A DNA stretch of 64,000 nt from Apricaphanius iberus (GCA_028564705.1 JAPXFQ010000196.1:186001-250000), one strand, 5' to 3'; shown: positions 21,597 through 33,349, numbered from the stretch's first letter. Notes: generated by a model not told the origin, from the letters alone. A program made the numbers and translations.

Positions 21597-22185
21597 CCAC
21601 TGTTGTAATCAAGTCACCATCTCTCAAGTCCAAATTACACTCAAGTCCTAATTCCTTGAGTCCAAGTGCAATTTCAAGTCCCATAGGAGTAATCCAAGTC
21701 AATGCACTAGGTCCTACAGGCCAAGTCTGAGTCCAAAGAATGTCACAAGTCCTACGGGCCAAGTCTGAGTGAAGTCGTTATCTCCCGAGAGCAAGTCAAA
21801 AATTAGAGAGTACGTGTAGATTTTAAAACTAAAACAACGGTAGCTATGGTTTACTTTATTTAAAAATAAATTGTACACAGTGCCCTTGTGCTAGCAGTTG
21901 CATGTATAAAACTATACACTATGCTTCAAATAACTTTTAAACCAGTAATCAACATTTCAACATTTTAAACAGCAATCCGATCTAATATAACAAGCTAACA
22001 TTAGCATTGGCTACATGCTGATTCGAAGAATAACATGTTATCATGTCAGAGTTCAGGTTCAAGTACTAATGTGGCAAGTCGGCGTCAATGTCATCGGCGT
22101 GCTGCTCAAATTAAGTCTAAAGTCCCTGAAAAGTGAAGTCAAGTCAGCACTTGAGTCCAAGTCCATGACTGATGTAGTCTATCTC
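21597..22185. repeat. AAGTC-rich repeat, long copy
   Basis: The beginning matches 17089-17205 and the end (about 22125-22180) again carries AAGTC motifs (GTGAAGTCAAGTCAGCACTT, GAGTCCAAGTCC). The middle is AT-rich. The motif-rich ends are partly inverse to each other, so this may be a DNA transposon, but the superfamily is unclear. Confidence 0.55.
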
Positions 22186-22365
22186 TGCCTCTACCTATTA
22201 TTAATCAATTAGTCAAAGGCAGGTCAAAAGAGATGGGTTTTTAACCTTCATTTTAAGGAATTTCTCAGTAGCTTTGCAGTCATCTATAAGTTTAGAAACT
22301 AAAAGCTGCTACTTTGTGAAAAGAGTGTACAAAGTCTGTAACAGCGCGTTGTTACACATTATTAC

Positions 22366-23624
22366 ACAAGGAATGTTGAGATGGGAAGGATCCAAGGTTT
22401 AAAGGGAACTTCCGTTTTTTATAATTTTTTTCTTGACCTTAATTTTAGCCATTTGTATGTTTTTTTTCACTCACCCTGAGAAGTTTGGAGCCAGTTTAGG
22501 CTGTTCAGCAGTATTTATACATCTAGTGTTGATCAGCGCACATCCATTGAACGGAAGTGCTCGGGGCAGTAGCCTCTGCTATTTTCCTAAGTAAGTTAAA
22601 TACACACACCTAGTCCTCCTGTTGTAAATAACCACATGATTAATCAAACCAAAAGCCCTTCTTCTATTGCGTCTTGGTCCACTATCATGCTTTCAGGCCC
22701 AATGTGGAGGACAGGTTCAGCTAAATGCACAACAAACTGCGACACACTGCTGTTCACTCCCTCAATCCATGTGTAAACCTACTTCACCACTGTTTCTTTT
22801 TTTTCTTCTTTACCACATTTGACAAATACTGACCACTGCAGACTGGCAGCACTACATATGAGCTGCAGTTTTTGAAAGGCTCTTGTTCAGTAGATAGGTC
22901 ATCATGATTTCAGGTAAAACTCTCTCAAATTGCTCACTTTGTGGTGACTCACTTTTCTCTCTTCAAACATAGCACAAATGAGGACATTTTTTTTATTCAA
23001 TGTCAAATATATTACACCTTCTTGAATGTAGTATAATGAAGACAGACAGTAAGTAATTTCATCACCTGTAAGTGTCCACAATGCTAACTCTGATGTTGGG
23101 TCTGACCCATGAATGTTGAAACTAAGACAGTCTGATTGTTAAGATCAGACAAAATGTAATTTCCCCCTCGGCGACATACCCCTTCTCCCCCAGCCACGCC
23201 ATTCTAACCAACAGCAGAACTATCCGCTCCTTCCCCGTTTTGAACCCGCTGAGCGCTGGATGAGCTGCTGCACCAATTGGCTAGAATGCCAATCCCTCAA
23301 AGCCGCCGCTGCTGCCCGCACCCTGATTGGAGACAGATACAGGGAAAGGGGGGCGAAGCGCCCACACTCAGCAATAAAAGAGCGATAACCACCACCGCTC
23401 TTCCTCTTCAAAACTCGCTTCAGTGGGGTTTGGTTCTGTCCAAGGAACCGTGAAAAGAGACCCTCCTTTGCAACACGTGTTCTGGATTTTTGCCTTCCAT
23501 CCCTGCAACCAAGTTTCCCAAGAGTTTGGCTGGCCTGAACTATCTCCTTCTGATACGCTGAATTCCCCTCCTTTCTTTTTTTTTCTCCGCAAGGCTGACG
23601 AGCCAAACATCTCGCTTTCCCAAC
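22366..23624. other. unassigned DNA, GC-richer from 23160
   Basis: No gene was recognised. From 23160 to 23420 the DNA becomes GC-rich, with ATTGG/CCAAT-type boxes (near 23275 and 23322) and AATAAA at 23373. This could be promoter-like sequence or part of an LTR, but I see no matching LTR partner. Open frames crossing this region on both strands have no recognisable motif. Confidence 0.4.
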
Positions 23625-23878
23625 TGGGGCGACTGTGGCTCAGTGGTAGAGTAGTTGGCTTGCAATCAGAGGGTCGTAGGTTCAATTCCAGCTTCCTCCA
23701 GTCACATGTCGATGTGCCCCTGGGCAAGGCACTTAACCCCCAAATTCTACAATGTCCTACCAAGCCATGTTGGGTGTCAGTGTATGAATGCGAGTGTGAA
23801 TGTGGCTTCAATGTAAAGCGCTTTGAGTGGTCAGTAAGACTAGACAAGCGCTATATAAGTTCAGTCCATTTAACTGGG
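23625..23878 (+). mobile_element. tRNA-derived SINE
   Basis: An A box (TGGCTCAGTGGTAGAG, 23636-23651) and a B box (GGTTCAATTCC) mark a tRNA-derived Pol III promoter. The body contains GGGCAAGGCACTTAACCCC and AAGCGCTTTGAGTGGTC. The tail reads AAGCGCTATATAAGTTCAGT and CCATTTAAC. AACTGGG-like sequence flanks both ends (left AACT before GGGGCG, right AACTGGGA), which may be the target duplication. This is a standard fish SINE layout. It is not a functional tRNA because the acceptor and 3' half are not cloverleaf-compatible. Confidence 0.85.
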
Positions 23879-24207
23879 AGCTCCCTCTCTTTTGGAAAGA
23901 AGTAAGAGTGTTCCGTGTTATCTCTATATTATGTGATCAGGGTGGAGAGAGTTTAGAAAGTTTCTTTATAACTGTATGAATGCTTGATTTTGTAAAGTGA
24001 GTTGCTTTCCTTGAGCGCTGTTTGATTTTCCTGTGCTGAGTTACTAATACGGGTACACTGTGAGTTTTGTACTAGTTGATGGTAAGTTTCCTGTCTTTAT
24101 TAGTGAGCAAAATTGTTAGTCTGTATAAGTCTTGGTTCCTCTCTGTTAGTTTTATAGTAATTGTTTGGTGTTATAGGCATTCAGTTCAGCACCTGCGGAG
24201 TGCCTGT

Positions 24208-24421
24208 CACGAACGCGCAGCACGCAAGGGACATTTTAATCCCTTTTTCCTCCATATTTACCAACCAGTTTTATTAGCAGAAGCTAACTCACTGATATGA
24301 GCCACAAGATTTCTTTGTTAGGAAGGAACCACAAGGCTCTTGCTTCAAGTTAAACAATAAGTCATAAAACGGGATCATAAAACATCCCCCCTGTTCTAAT
24401 CCGACGAGCTGCGCGTTCGTG
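24208..24421. repeat. 14-bp perfect inverted repeat bounding 0.2 kb
   Basis: CACGAACGCGCAGC (24208-24221) is the exact reverse complement of 24408-24421. The CpG-containing arms stand out in AT-rich surroundings. It may be a small MITE, though no target duplication is evident. Confidence 0.6.
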
Positions 24422-24429
24422 TCATACAC

Positions 24430-24525
24430 GCCTCCTCGCGTACACGCGAGGGGCTGCGTACGACGTCAGTAGGAGGCTCCCCGTGACGTGCCTAAGTGAT
24501 GTCATTGCTGGTCGCCATATTGCTC
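24430..24525 (+). promoter_or_regulatory. promoter-like cluster: CRE-type sites and YY1-like site
   Basis: Within 70 bp lie GACGTCA (24462-24468), GTGACGTG (24483-24490) and TGATGTCA (24497-24504), all CRE/ATF-type. CGCCATATTG (24513-24522) fits a YY1 core. A CpG-rich 8-bp hairpin, CCTCGCGT-AC-ACGCGAGG, is at 24434-24451. No ORF that it would drive is evident nearby, so it may belong to a TE or an unseen transcript. Confidence 0.4.
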
Positions 24526-25131
24526 AGGTCTCGGTAGTTTTCTTATCAACTGTTTGGTATAAGTAGTGTTTTTATGTGTTATTTTAGTTGTGTTTTTAGA
24601 ATAACTTTGTTAAATTGAATCTAATCTCTGGTTTCTTTTATTCTGAGTGTGTGTGTCAATTATTGCAAAGAATTCATGTCCTTCAGGTGTGATCACTAAT
24701 AATTAATCATTATACAGTAAGTGAGACTATTTGTTGATAATCCCCTTTTGATTATATGTAATATCTTGTTTCTAGCCCAGAGGCTAGAGGTGCCCCAATT
24801 AAATGATTTAAAGAATAATTAACTACTAATTTAAAATTATTAGTTAATATTCTTAACATAGCCAGATAGATCATAACAATTATTAATTAATTAAATATTT
24901 AATTGATAAAATCCCCTACACTGATCAGTTTTAACACTTCTAAGGACCTCACTGATTCCCTGTTTAACTTTTTTTATTTCATTTCTTAGGTTTTTGAAGA
25001 GGAGGTCATTTAACATATATATTTTTTTTTTGACAAGCCTATACTTCACAATATTCTCTTATTTTTACTCGACAATAACTCATCACAGTTCCAGCTAATA
25101 CCTTCTATAACTGTTTCCAGACATGCTCTGT
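24526..25131. other. AT-rich DNA without recognised features
   Basis: A (GT)n run of about 10 bp lies at 24646-24656, followed by long AT-rich tracts. No gene was recognised. Confidence 0.45.
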
Positions 25132-25139
25132 AGTTTAAA

Positions 25140-26729
25140 CAGTGGCGGCAGGTGGAATTTTCTCCAGGGGGGGCTATGGCTATGATGGTTAAATGTTAAC
25201 TGCCAAAATATTGATTTTTTTTTAACCTAATTAATTACAGGGTAGCTGTGAATTAATCCTGACTAATTAACATTCCAAATATGACAAAAAAAATAAAATA
25301 ATAATTTGCGGTGTAAAGGGACAAATGCAATTGCCATAGCTCTTTGAAGTGATTAATAGATTGTTTGATATTTTAGCCAGTTGCTAAGGCAAATTAACTG
25401 GCTACCATTTTCTGCATTTAAAGCTGACTGTTTCTCAATCATGTTGGACAACCCTGATCATCACTGAAGGGGCTATCCTATGACAACAGAATGATTTCAG
25501 TCAGAGGCTTCAACAGTTTTGCTAGAACAGACTGCTACTGTAGAGGAGGAAACACTGAGCTGTCTATAGAGGTACTGGTTCAGACTGGGATCACTGTTAA
25601 CACTGGGAGAATCTGCCAGAGCTCCACCTATAGCCATTCAGAGTATGAGAAAATATGGCAGAGAAAAGGCTGATATATTTCTATTGTTCTTTATTATTTC
25701 CAAAAAGCTGCTGATACAGCTTTGGGTGATATAAATGTGAGGAGGGAGATTATATGTGTGATCTCCTATGAAAAATAAGAACAAATGCAAGGTAAGGTAG
25801 AAATAACCAAAACATATGAATAAACTTAATATTTGGATATAAGCAGCTGTGTTAAATATTAAATAAATCAAATGTAATATAGACTTAGTAATAAAATGTC
25901 ACAATTCCCCTTTTTTTCAAAATGTAAACACTCAGCAAACAAACTCTCAATCTAAACAATAGGACTACATGCTCTTATTGTGAAGTTGCGTGTCTACACA
26001 GTTACTTTTACTATGTGCTACTAGTTACTGCTAACTATTAGCAGTAATTTCAGTCCGAAAACATAACTTAAACTGAATAATGTGCATTTTAACGCAGCGG
26101 TACCTTACTATGAAATGTACTTAAGCTATACAGTGACCCAACATGCATAATTACACATTAATACAGTGCTTTTTATTTTCATTTTACTGCTTATTGGTAT
26201 TTATATTTAGCTGATAATCAGGTCCGAGCTATTTTACCTCAAGCTTCTCCTGCTATGTTTTTCTCTCAAACGATATCGTTTTGAGTGATATAACAAAATT
26301 ATTTTTTTTAATTTTGTGTCTCTTTTCGTTTGTCTGAAACTCCAGTGGTTTGTCGCTACCTGTGTGCCTGCTGTAGACAGAAACACACATATCTATGGCT
26401 GTACGTCTCCGAGCACGCATCAGAGTATATTACGAAATCACGTGGGGGCAAGCTCTCCCGTGCGCATTGAAATGCATTGTAAGGCCCAAAATTTGAAAAA
26501 AAGAATCTCACAATGTATCACTATGAGACCGCCTGGGGCAATTTTCAATTTGACTCAGATCGTCCCAATGGGGCAGGGTTTTAGGTTGAAAAGTGATATT
26601 CAGGCTGTTGATTGGACAAAAATATACAAACTTGGACCGGCAAAATTAGACTCTTTTTCTCCTCTGTTTTTTTTCGTGTTACTCAAGGAGGGCAATGCAC
26701 TATTGCCCATTATGGATCGGCCGCCCATG
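25140..26729. mobile_element. hAT-like non-autonomous element, perfect 8-bp TSD
   Basis: The 1590-bp segment is flanked by the identical octamer AGTTTAAA (25132-25139 and 26730-26737). It ends in short inverted repeats, CAGTGGCGGC and GCCGCCCATG (8 of 10 paired). An 8-bp duplication and CA-G-type termini are hallmarks of hAT transposons. Frames inside (25491-25673 and 26316-26762) show no transposase or BED zinc-finger motif, so it depends on a partner for movement. Confidence 0.85.
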
Positions 26730-26737
26730 AGTTTAAA

Positions 26738-29021
26738 ACATATTTTGAGAGAGGAGTTATGACCAAGAAGCTATGATCTGCATTTTTAAAATACAGTAAA
26801 TCTAATACCTAATCAATTCATCCCTCCACCCGGGAACCTCTGCACCATCTAGTATGTAATATCTACATTTCTTTTTTCCTTCCGCAAATTTGGTCATTGT
26901 CAGAAACAATACTGAGGATATATTAGTCAGCAATGTCATGTGGAACAAATTTACTTAAAGACATCTTACTAATACTGCAGATGCGGAACTTTAGGGAGAG
27001 ATGGACTATAAAAGGAGGCATTTAATGCAACAATTTCTAAACCACTCATCAGACAAGGTTGTTCACCTTATGAAGCACAAACATTCCTCAAACAAAAAGC
27101 AGCACATTGAAGTGAAGCTATTTGAGAAATGAATTAAATTACATTAAATTAAAAAAGCTCTTTAAAAGCTACCTCTATGGAGTTTCTGTCAGACATGCCT
27201 TCAGGCAAATAACTTCATTCAAACTGCATCAAACTGGTTAAATAAAAAGGACCATTTTGTTCCAATTTAACTTCACCATTTTGAAGGCTTATTACCTCTT
27301 TCCTTTATTATTGATCCTCATCAGAGAACCAATAAAGAACAAATACATTCCTTGCTGCTTTGTTTTTCAGTTGGGACTTTCTGCTAAACGGATAAATGAA
27401 CTTTATCCCATAAGAAATGGGTGCAATAACAAATGTTTTGAGGAGTTAAAGACAGCTCCCAGGTGGAGACGTGCAGAGAAAAAGAGAAGCATCAAGCAGC
27501 AAATTCTATGTAGATGCTAATAAGAGTTAGCATGGGAGCGGATTAGCTGCTTGTAGTTTTGCTCACAGATGCACCGTCATGGATGATCTGCTTTGATGGA
27601 CAAGCGGAGCATGAACTGTGGACTCTGTGCACGTATGTTCATGAATAACACACTCAGAGTGTCAGCGGGGGCCGTCACTGTTTCCTCATTAATCTTCACA
27701 GCCAGCAGCCCCAGCCTGTTTAAAGCACAACTCTTTGAGCGTACATCTAATTCAGCACTTTATAAAAGATGTATTAACAAGGTATGGGAGAGCATAATTA
27801 TTATGCCGTAAAGACTTTAATAAACATGAAATAAAAACCCATAAAATCTTCAATAGCTGCAGATGTCCAAAACATTAATCTGCTTAATATGGAAAAACAA
27901 AACAGATCTTTATCCAAAAAAATGGCTCTGCAAAGTTTAAACGTCAGCAAGAACCTCCAGACCTATCTTTCCTTAGCTACCTCCACTCTGAGGGCGTTTT
28001 GAAGAGTTCCCGAACCAGCTGTGGTATAAAGTCTCTCCAGCACACTGCCAGTGTTTGTTTGTTTTGCTTTTTTGGCACATACTTTGAAGGCATTCATGTG
28101 CAGTAGTTCTGGCTGAGAAGCCTTTTTTCAAACCTCATGTTATCTCTTGAAAAATTTCATGGACCCCAAAGCGCTTCACTACTTTCAGTCATTAACCCAT
28201 TCATACAGTTTATTAAATTGTTTGTATGTATAATTTCCACTGGGTGCACTCAGTTCTGCTTTTATGTGAAGGTTATTGGATGTATTTGGAGCTATTCTGA
28301 GGCTACAAACTAAACAGCAAAAACTAAAAGCATGGCTAATAAAAGATGAACACTTTGTTTCACAGTTTTCATTTTATGAGGATTTCATTTTGTAATTAAA
28401 ATTATCCATCCATCAAATCAGGGATTCCTATAGTTAACTAAAACCTCTCAATAGCTGCTGTAATGAAACTTACTTTCTATTTTGTTTGAAGATGCTGAAT
28501 TGAATTACCTACTGATGTAAAAAGAATCACTGCTTGAGCTGAAACATAGAAATTTCAGTGGAAAAAATCACGGTGTTCTGTGTTAAATTATTACTTGAGT
28601 TAACCATAAGCTTATGGGTAAGCATGTTCTTGTGTTAATCTATGTATTTACTTTAGTATGGTTAAATCTCATGATGCCTCTTTATAACCTAACAGCACTT
28701 TTAGTAATGTGTTATTTACGGAATTGATTACGCAGTTTTACACTTTTTAAATCAAAAGTAAACCGGGCTAAACAAACTGAGCATGAAACTTTTTTTCTAA
28801 GATGTAGCACGAGGATTTGTATGCATACAAAACAGATCAACTTGCTGGAAGGTTCCAAGGCCCAATAAAGCCTTATCACTAGTAAAAAAATAGTTTCTTG
28901 ATGTTCAGCGATGTAGATATTGAAGCTTTGTTTAAACAAGATAATTTCATACTACTTTATTTGTTGTTTTCTCTTTAGATGTTGTAGAAGACAAACTGAG
29001 CATATTTATCATGCATTTGAT
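26738..29021. other. unassigned non-coding DNA
   Basis: No gene or TE terminus was recognised. The 27540-27830 patch is less AT-rich and lacks repeat structure, but nothing can be assigned. Confidence 0.45.
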
Positions 29022-29024
29022 TAA

Positions 29025-29765
29025 GGCTGCATTCACACCGGATAGTCCAGTAGCCACGTTTTGATTGGTGACCAAAATTGCAACACTGTTGCTGTTTTTA
29101 GCTGGTGCAGATCACATTTACAGTCTTTTTATCATGTGATCCAAAGCTTTGAGCAACAATTTCACCTCTTTGCCTGTGGTGGGGCTATGTTGGTACTGCA
29201 CTTCTTGAAACCTCGAAAACTTAACAGTACAGTGAAATGTAAACGGACATGGAGGAGCATCATATTGTAGCGGTTTTAGGATTGACCTGTTGTGTTTGGC
29301 AAATGTGCCAGATAAATGCTGCTGCAGCAACTCGGGATGAGAACAGAATGAGGCGGAGGACTATGGAGAATGTTGTTTTTTTACACAAGACGGCTGAGAT
29401 GGCTCTAAACAAGGCAGTGTGCAATGAGTAGGACTGCCCGCATACAACTTCCAGCACATATGTCGTTCTTATACAAGGTATGTACGACATCTTGCATTTA
29501 TCTTTCCAGCACGCATGGTTAGATTGTATTTTGTATTTTGCCCTGCATGATAGTTCACTTCCTGCTTTTGGTGGGGCCCCAGTCCGCATGCCATTCTCAC
29601 ATGCATTGAATTGCAGCAGAGTTTGTTTAAATCTAACTGAGACCTACGTCTCAGTTCGATAGTTTGGTTCAAATCAGAGTGTGGTCCCAAACGAACCACA
29701 CTTTATGTGCAAATGAACTAGAGTTCCATACAAGCGGACTAAACAGGGCTACTGTGAATACACCC
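29025..29765. mobile_element. Harbinger-like element, copy 2
   Basis: It is bounded by TAA (29022-29024 and 29766-29768). The ends are related inverted repeats, GGCTGCATTCACACC at the left and the inverse GGGTGTATTCACAGT at the right. It is co-linear with 4177-4948. A frame at 29249-29431 is open but has no assignable transposase motif. Confidence 0.7.
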
Positions 29766-29768
29766 TAA

Positions 29769-30925
29769 TGGTGTGTCCAGACCAAACCCGATAGGAGCGA
29801 CAAGAGCTTGAGGTTTACATATAAAATCAATGGAGGAGCGCGATGAAGCCCGACTTGGGGTCCCGCGACACTTCAGAAGCAGATTTGCGTCGCAAAAAAG
29901 CTTTTCTGCCTGATTTGCGCAAACAATTCTCGCTACAGATGCGCTGCAAAATTTGCGCTGCATTTTATGTGGTCCATTTTGTGCATTCATGCTCATGGCG
30001 TCTATCGCTCGAGTTGGAAAAATCTGAACTCCAGCGTCAAATCGCACCGCGACAACTAATCAGGGGACAGAGTTTCAGTGATTCTGTGACTGTCATGGAG
30101 TCACAGCCTCAGCAGGACATGGAGGAAATACTGATAAACATCGTGGCTAATAACCCTGCGCTACATGACGCAAGCAGTTTGCTATACAGAGACAGAAATA
30201 AAAAAATAAACTGTTTAGACAGGAATGCTCTTAAGAGGTTCGTGGGTGGCTCTTAAAAGAGCCGTTGTTGCTGTAAGAACACCTCTCGGCATAAAAGTCA
30301 GCCTTGAAACGGCCTCCTCACCTGGTTTCCTGGTAGCAGCTCCCGCACCACGTCCCATGCTGCTCAAATATTATAAACTTTTACGAACCGCAGACAGATG
30401 GACAGCTGCTCAGAAATGTAGTTGGTGTGTCGGCAGGCGAAGCTTGAACCTTCACGGCACAAACTGGGCGAGCAGGTCACGTTATCCAGGCGGCGAGGAG
30501 CCGGTGTTTATGAGAGGCTCACTGCTGTTTATGGATCCCTCCCCCGTAGCTACACTGTATCTGTATCTCACCAAACCCCCAGTGCAGCGGACCCAGCTCT
30601 ACCGGAGGCCAGGCCGAACAAGTAATCCACTGTGTCCTCCGTCAGATCGGAGACCATAGTCCATAATCCACTGCCTGCTGCACTCTAGCCCCAGCTCCGT
30701 TCAAGCCCGGGCCAAACACGCTTTCCTCCGTCAGCTCGGTCCATAATCCACGGCAGATGCACTCTGGCCCCAGCTCCGCTGAAGGCCAGTTCACGCGTGA
30801 AAATACCATATTTTAAGTGCGACCAGTTCGCGTTGTACACGCTTCAAGGTCAAATGTGCACGCGAACAGCTAGGCGTGTGTCGCGCTTTATAGTCGCTCC
30901 TTTCGCGCTCAGTGTGGACACACCG
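29769..30925 (+). mobile_element. Harbinger-like element with MADF-like remnant
   Basis: Terminal inverted repeats (GGTGTGTCCAGACC at the left, inverse GGTGTGTCCACACTG at the right) enclose 1157 bp. TAA lies on both sides (29766-29768 and 30926-30928), and the left TAA is also the right duplication of the neighbouring element. The interior is CpG-rich relative to its surroundings and contains a short coding remnant (30095-30214). Near the right, a segment around 30650-30700 is duplicated at 30740-30790 (shared CCATAATCCAC, GCACTCT and CCCCAGCTCCG). Confidence 0.7.
30095..30214 (+). pseudogene. MADF/Myb-SANT-like fragment in Harbinger element
   Basis: From an ATG at 30095 the frame reads MESQPQQDMEEILINIVANN and then PALHDASSLLYRDRNKK. 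It keeps the MADF-type spacing (LI-x-x-V, then NP-x-L-x-D, then Y-x-D-x-x-K). MADF or Myb/SANT proteins are the known second gene of PIF/Harbinger transposons, where they help the transposase bind DNA. The similarity stops after about 40 residues: the expected tryptophan and the rest of the domain are absent and the frame ends at 30256. It is a remnant only, and the match is by eye. Confidence 0.4.
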
Positions 30926-30928
30926 TAA

Positions 30929-33349
30929 GTCGATATGTTAAGTTAGCTTCCATGTGTAGGACCACCTCTCAACCACACCTCAAAATACCTAGTATTTTGT
31001 GCCTACCCAGTTCACCCATTTACCCTTAATTTGACACATTTTGACCCCCTTTCCCCATCCAGAGCATCACCATACCATACCCATATTCATATATGGATTC
31101 CTTACTCAGAGAAATAGATTAACACAGGGTTCACTTAAAGATCTAGCTTTGTATGGTTATTGGTATCTTAATTTAGGAGTTAAACCCTAAATGCTTTTAC
31201 AGCAGCTGACATCTTTGTCTATTTGTTGCTGTATCCATATTAAACCTCGGATGGGAGTCTTTAGATACAATGAAAAAGTAGAATGTGATAATCTCCTTTT
31301 AGCTGATATTTTAGGGCTAATCTCCTGCGATTCTGTCTTAATCAGACAGCTATCTCTGTCTAGGCTGACCCAGAGGTCTTTGGTTTTCTTCTGTAGATGA
31401 GCTCCAATAAAAACTGCCTGTAAAAAAAAACCCGACAGACACACATTATATCTAAGGATTTCATCTTTAGTTGTATAAATCTCTGAATCCCTCTGAAAGA
31501 GGAAAATATAAGAAAAATAATCATTAGTATTTTATTTGCTTTATGAAGAAAGTATCTGAGATTAGGTGGGGAAAAAGACAAAGCAAAAAAAAATATTGGT
31601 AAGGAATCCAAGATGGTCCGGAGAAACAATGACACTTTAATTGTTACCTTTGGGATTTACTGTTAGCTGTAGATTTCTCCCCAGCAGGCACATTCATTAC
31701 GATGCATTTTCTCTTAAAAAAAAGATTCCTGGCACTTGTTGACGTGGGCAACATGCCTGCATCTCCTCCTCCTTTATTTTTTCAACCCTCTCTCTCTCTC
31801 TTTTCATCCCCTTTGAAATTAGTACTCCCTCGCCCAGTTTGGCACAGATGGGTGAATCCACCAGATGTTTTATCAGTTTGTGTCTCTTTGTTGCCTACCC
31901 TTCTTTCCCTTCCCTTCCTCCCATTTGTTGGTCTCTTCTGCTACAGAACGGATTTAGGCTGGGGAGTTAATGAGGCGATTTGCATCTGTCCAAAGCTGTT
32001 TGCTGTTGATTGTTTCGAGGGGAGAACAACAGTAGAAAGAAATATGCTACCTTCCCCTGCCTGTAACAAAACACTGCCAGCAGATCCACAAAAAGGCCTC
32101 AGTCCTTCAAAAGTTATTGCCAGAAGATAAGAGGAATGTTAGCAATACATGGCATCCTTAAAGATGCAACTAATTTAAATAACTTTACTGTGAAATCAAA
32201 GGAAATGCATGTTTTTGTTTTGTTTAATTTTTATTTGGAAATTCTTAAAGTCTTCTATAGAAATTAGGAAAGTCACACGACACGTCTAATTCTCTGATTT
32301 TTAGGTGCATTTCTTTTTTCAGACAGAAAATGTTTAATATTAAATTTGTAGATGCATAAATCTTGTGTCATTACATGGGTCAGAAACATCTGTTTGCTAA
32401 GATATAATCCAAAAAAACATAACAACAGCCCCTGGTGAAAGTGTCAACAATGTTATATCCGATAATATAGTGCAACAGGCTTCAGGTGTGAGATCTGTTG
32501 TCATTTTAAGTACGTTCAGCAAAGATCCAATAAAGCAGAAGGTCTGGAGCAGGTGACGTGCTCTCTGCTTTTGCTAGCGCCAGTCTGAATTTTATCAGCA
32601 TGCATATTTATATTATATTCAATTTACAAATGTTACAACAACTTTTTGTCACTCTTCAAAATATGCATGTTACATATACAAGCTAAATAAATATACATTT
32701 ACTGTTATGATGTAGTTTGTGTTTAAATAGTTATTTTCCTTATTTAGTTGAAATTATAATTAGCTTATTTCTTGGTGTTCATGTTATATTTTAGGACTGT
32801 GGTTTTTTTATTTTGGTATTTCTTTATCTCCATATTTCCCCTTACTTCTCTTGGATGTTTTGACTTTTCTGTTTTATTTAGTTTTTTTACTTTTTATTTT
32901 TGTTTCTCTAGTTTATCTGTATTGGTTAGTTCTTTATTCTCTGATTAAATATTTCCTCTTAGATATATTTACTTAATTAAGTTAATGTCAAAGCCTACAA
33001 TATTGTACTTTATAAAAAAATACTCCTAGTCCTATTGTGTACATATTAATTTATAATTTTGCATGTTGCAGTAACATAACAAAATGGGACTACCATTAAA
33101 GACCAACTAAGGTAGCAGGTTTTGATCATACGGCACAACTTTAATGATTTCCTATGTGTGCGCCCGGACATATCTAAATGAATCCTTTATGATGTAAATC
33201 AATATTCAGTTAATGCTTTCTGATAATGGGACATTGCACAGCTGAAACAATATGGTATGTTTATAGACTACATACTGTATTTGTAATCAAATATCTCTTT
33301 ATCAGTTGTAAAGTTTTCAAGGAGAGAAAATACCATATTGGCAGCAGGT
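30929..33349. other. unassigned non-coding DNA
   Basis: Pyrimidine-rich low complexity (31760-31800, TCTCTCTCTCT) and AT-rich DNA are present. The frame 31702-32130 is open but has no recognised motif or splice context. A patch at 31930-32040 is less AT-rich. Confidence 0.45.

Larger units (their letters stand above)
20875..22365. repeat. interspersed repeat split by later insertions
   Basis: The left part (20875-20990) begins AAATTTATTTATATAGCACA and runs into an A-rich AATAAAA stretch. The right part (22205-22365) resumes with CAAAAGAGATGGGTTTTTAA and a block like those following such starts in fish repeats. The intervening 1.2 kb consists of two other repeats. The pairing of left and right parts is by recalled layout, so it is tentative. 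Confidence 0.4.

Noticed and set aside
23636..23707. tRNA gene
   Set aside because: A and B boxes are present, but the sequence does not close into a tRNA cloverleaf and continues into a SINE body and tail.
23220..23905. frames of 128-160 codons around the SINE
   Set aside because: They span a SINE and its flank on opposite strands and have no protein similarity that I recognise.
23137..24070. solo LTR of an endogenous retrovirus
   Set aside because: AATAAA and CCAAT-like boxes are present, but no matching LTR, flanking duplication or retroviral gene is visible.
30225..30659. 144-codon frame as a Harbinger transposase
   Set aside because: It has no DDE-type motif, and the region contains an internal duplication and CpG-rich non-coding TE sequence.
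31702..32130. 142-codon frame as a host exon
   Set aside because: There is no recognisable domain, the sequence is partly pyrimidine-rich low complexity, and no splice context was found.
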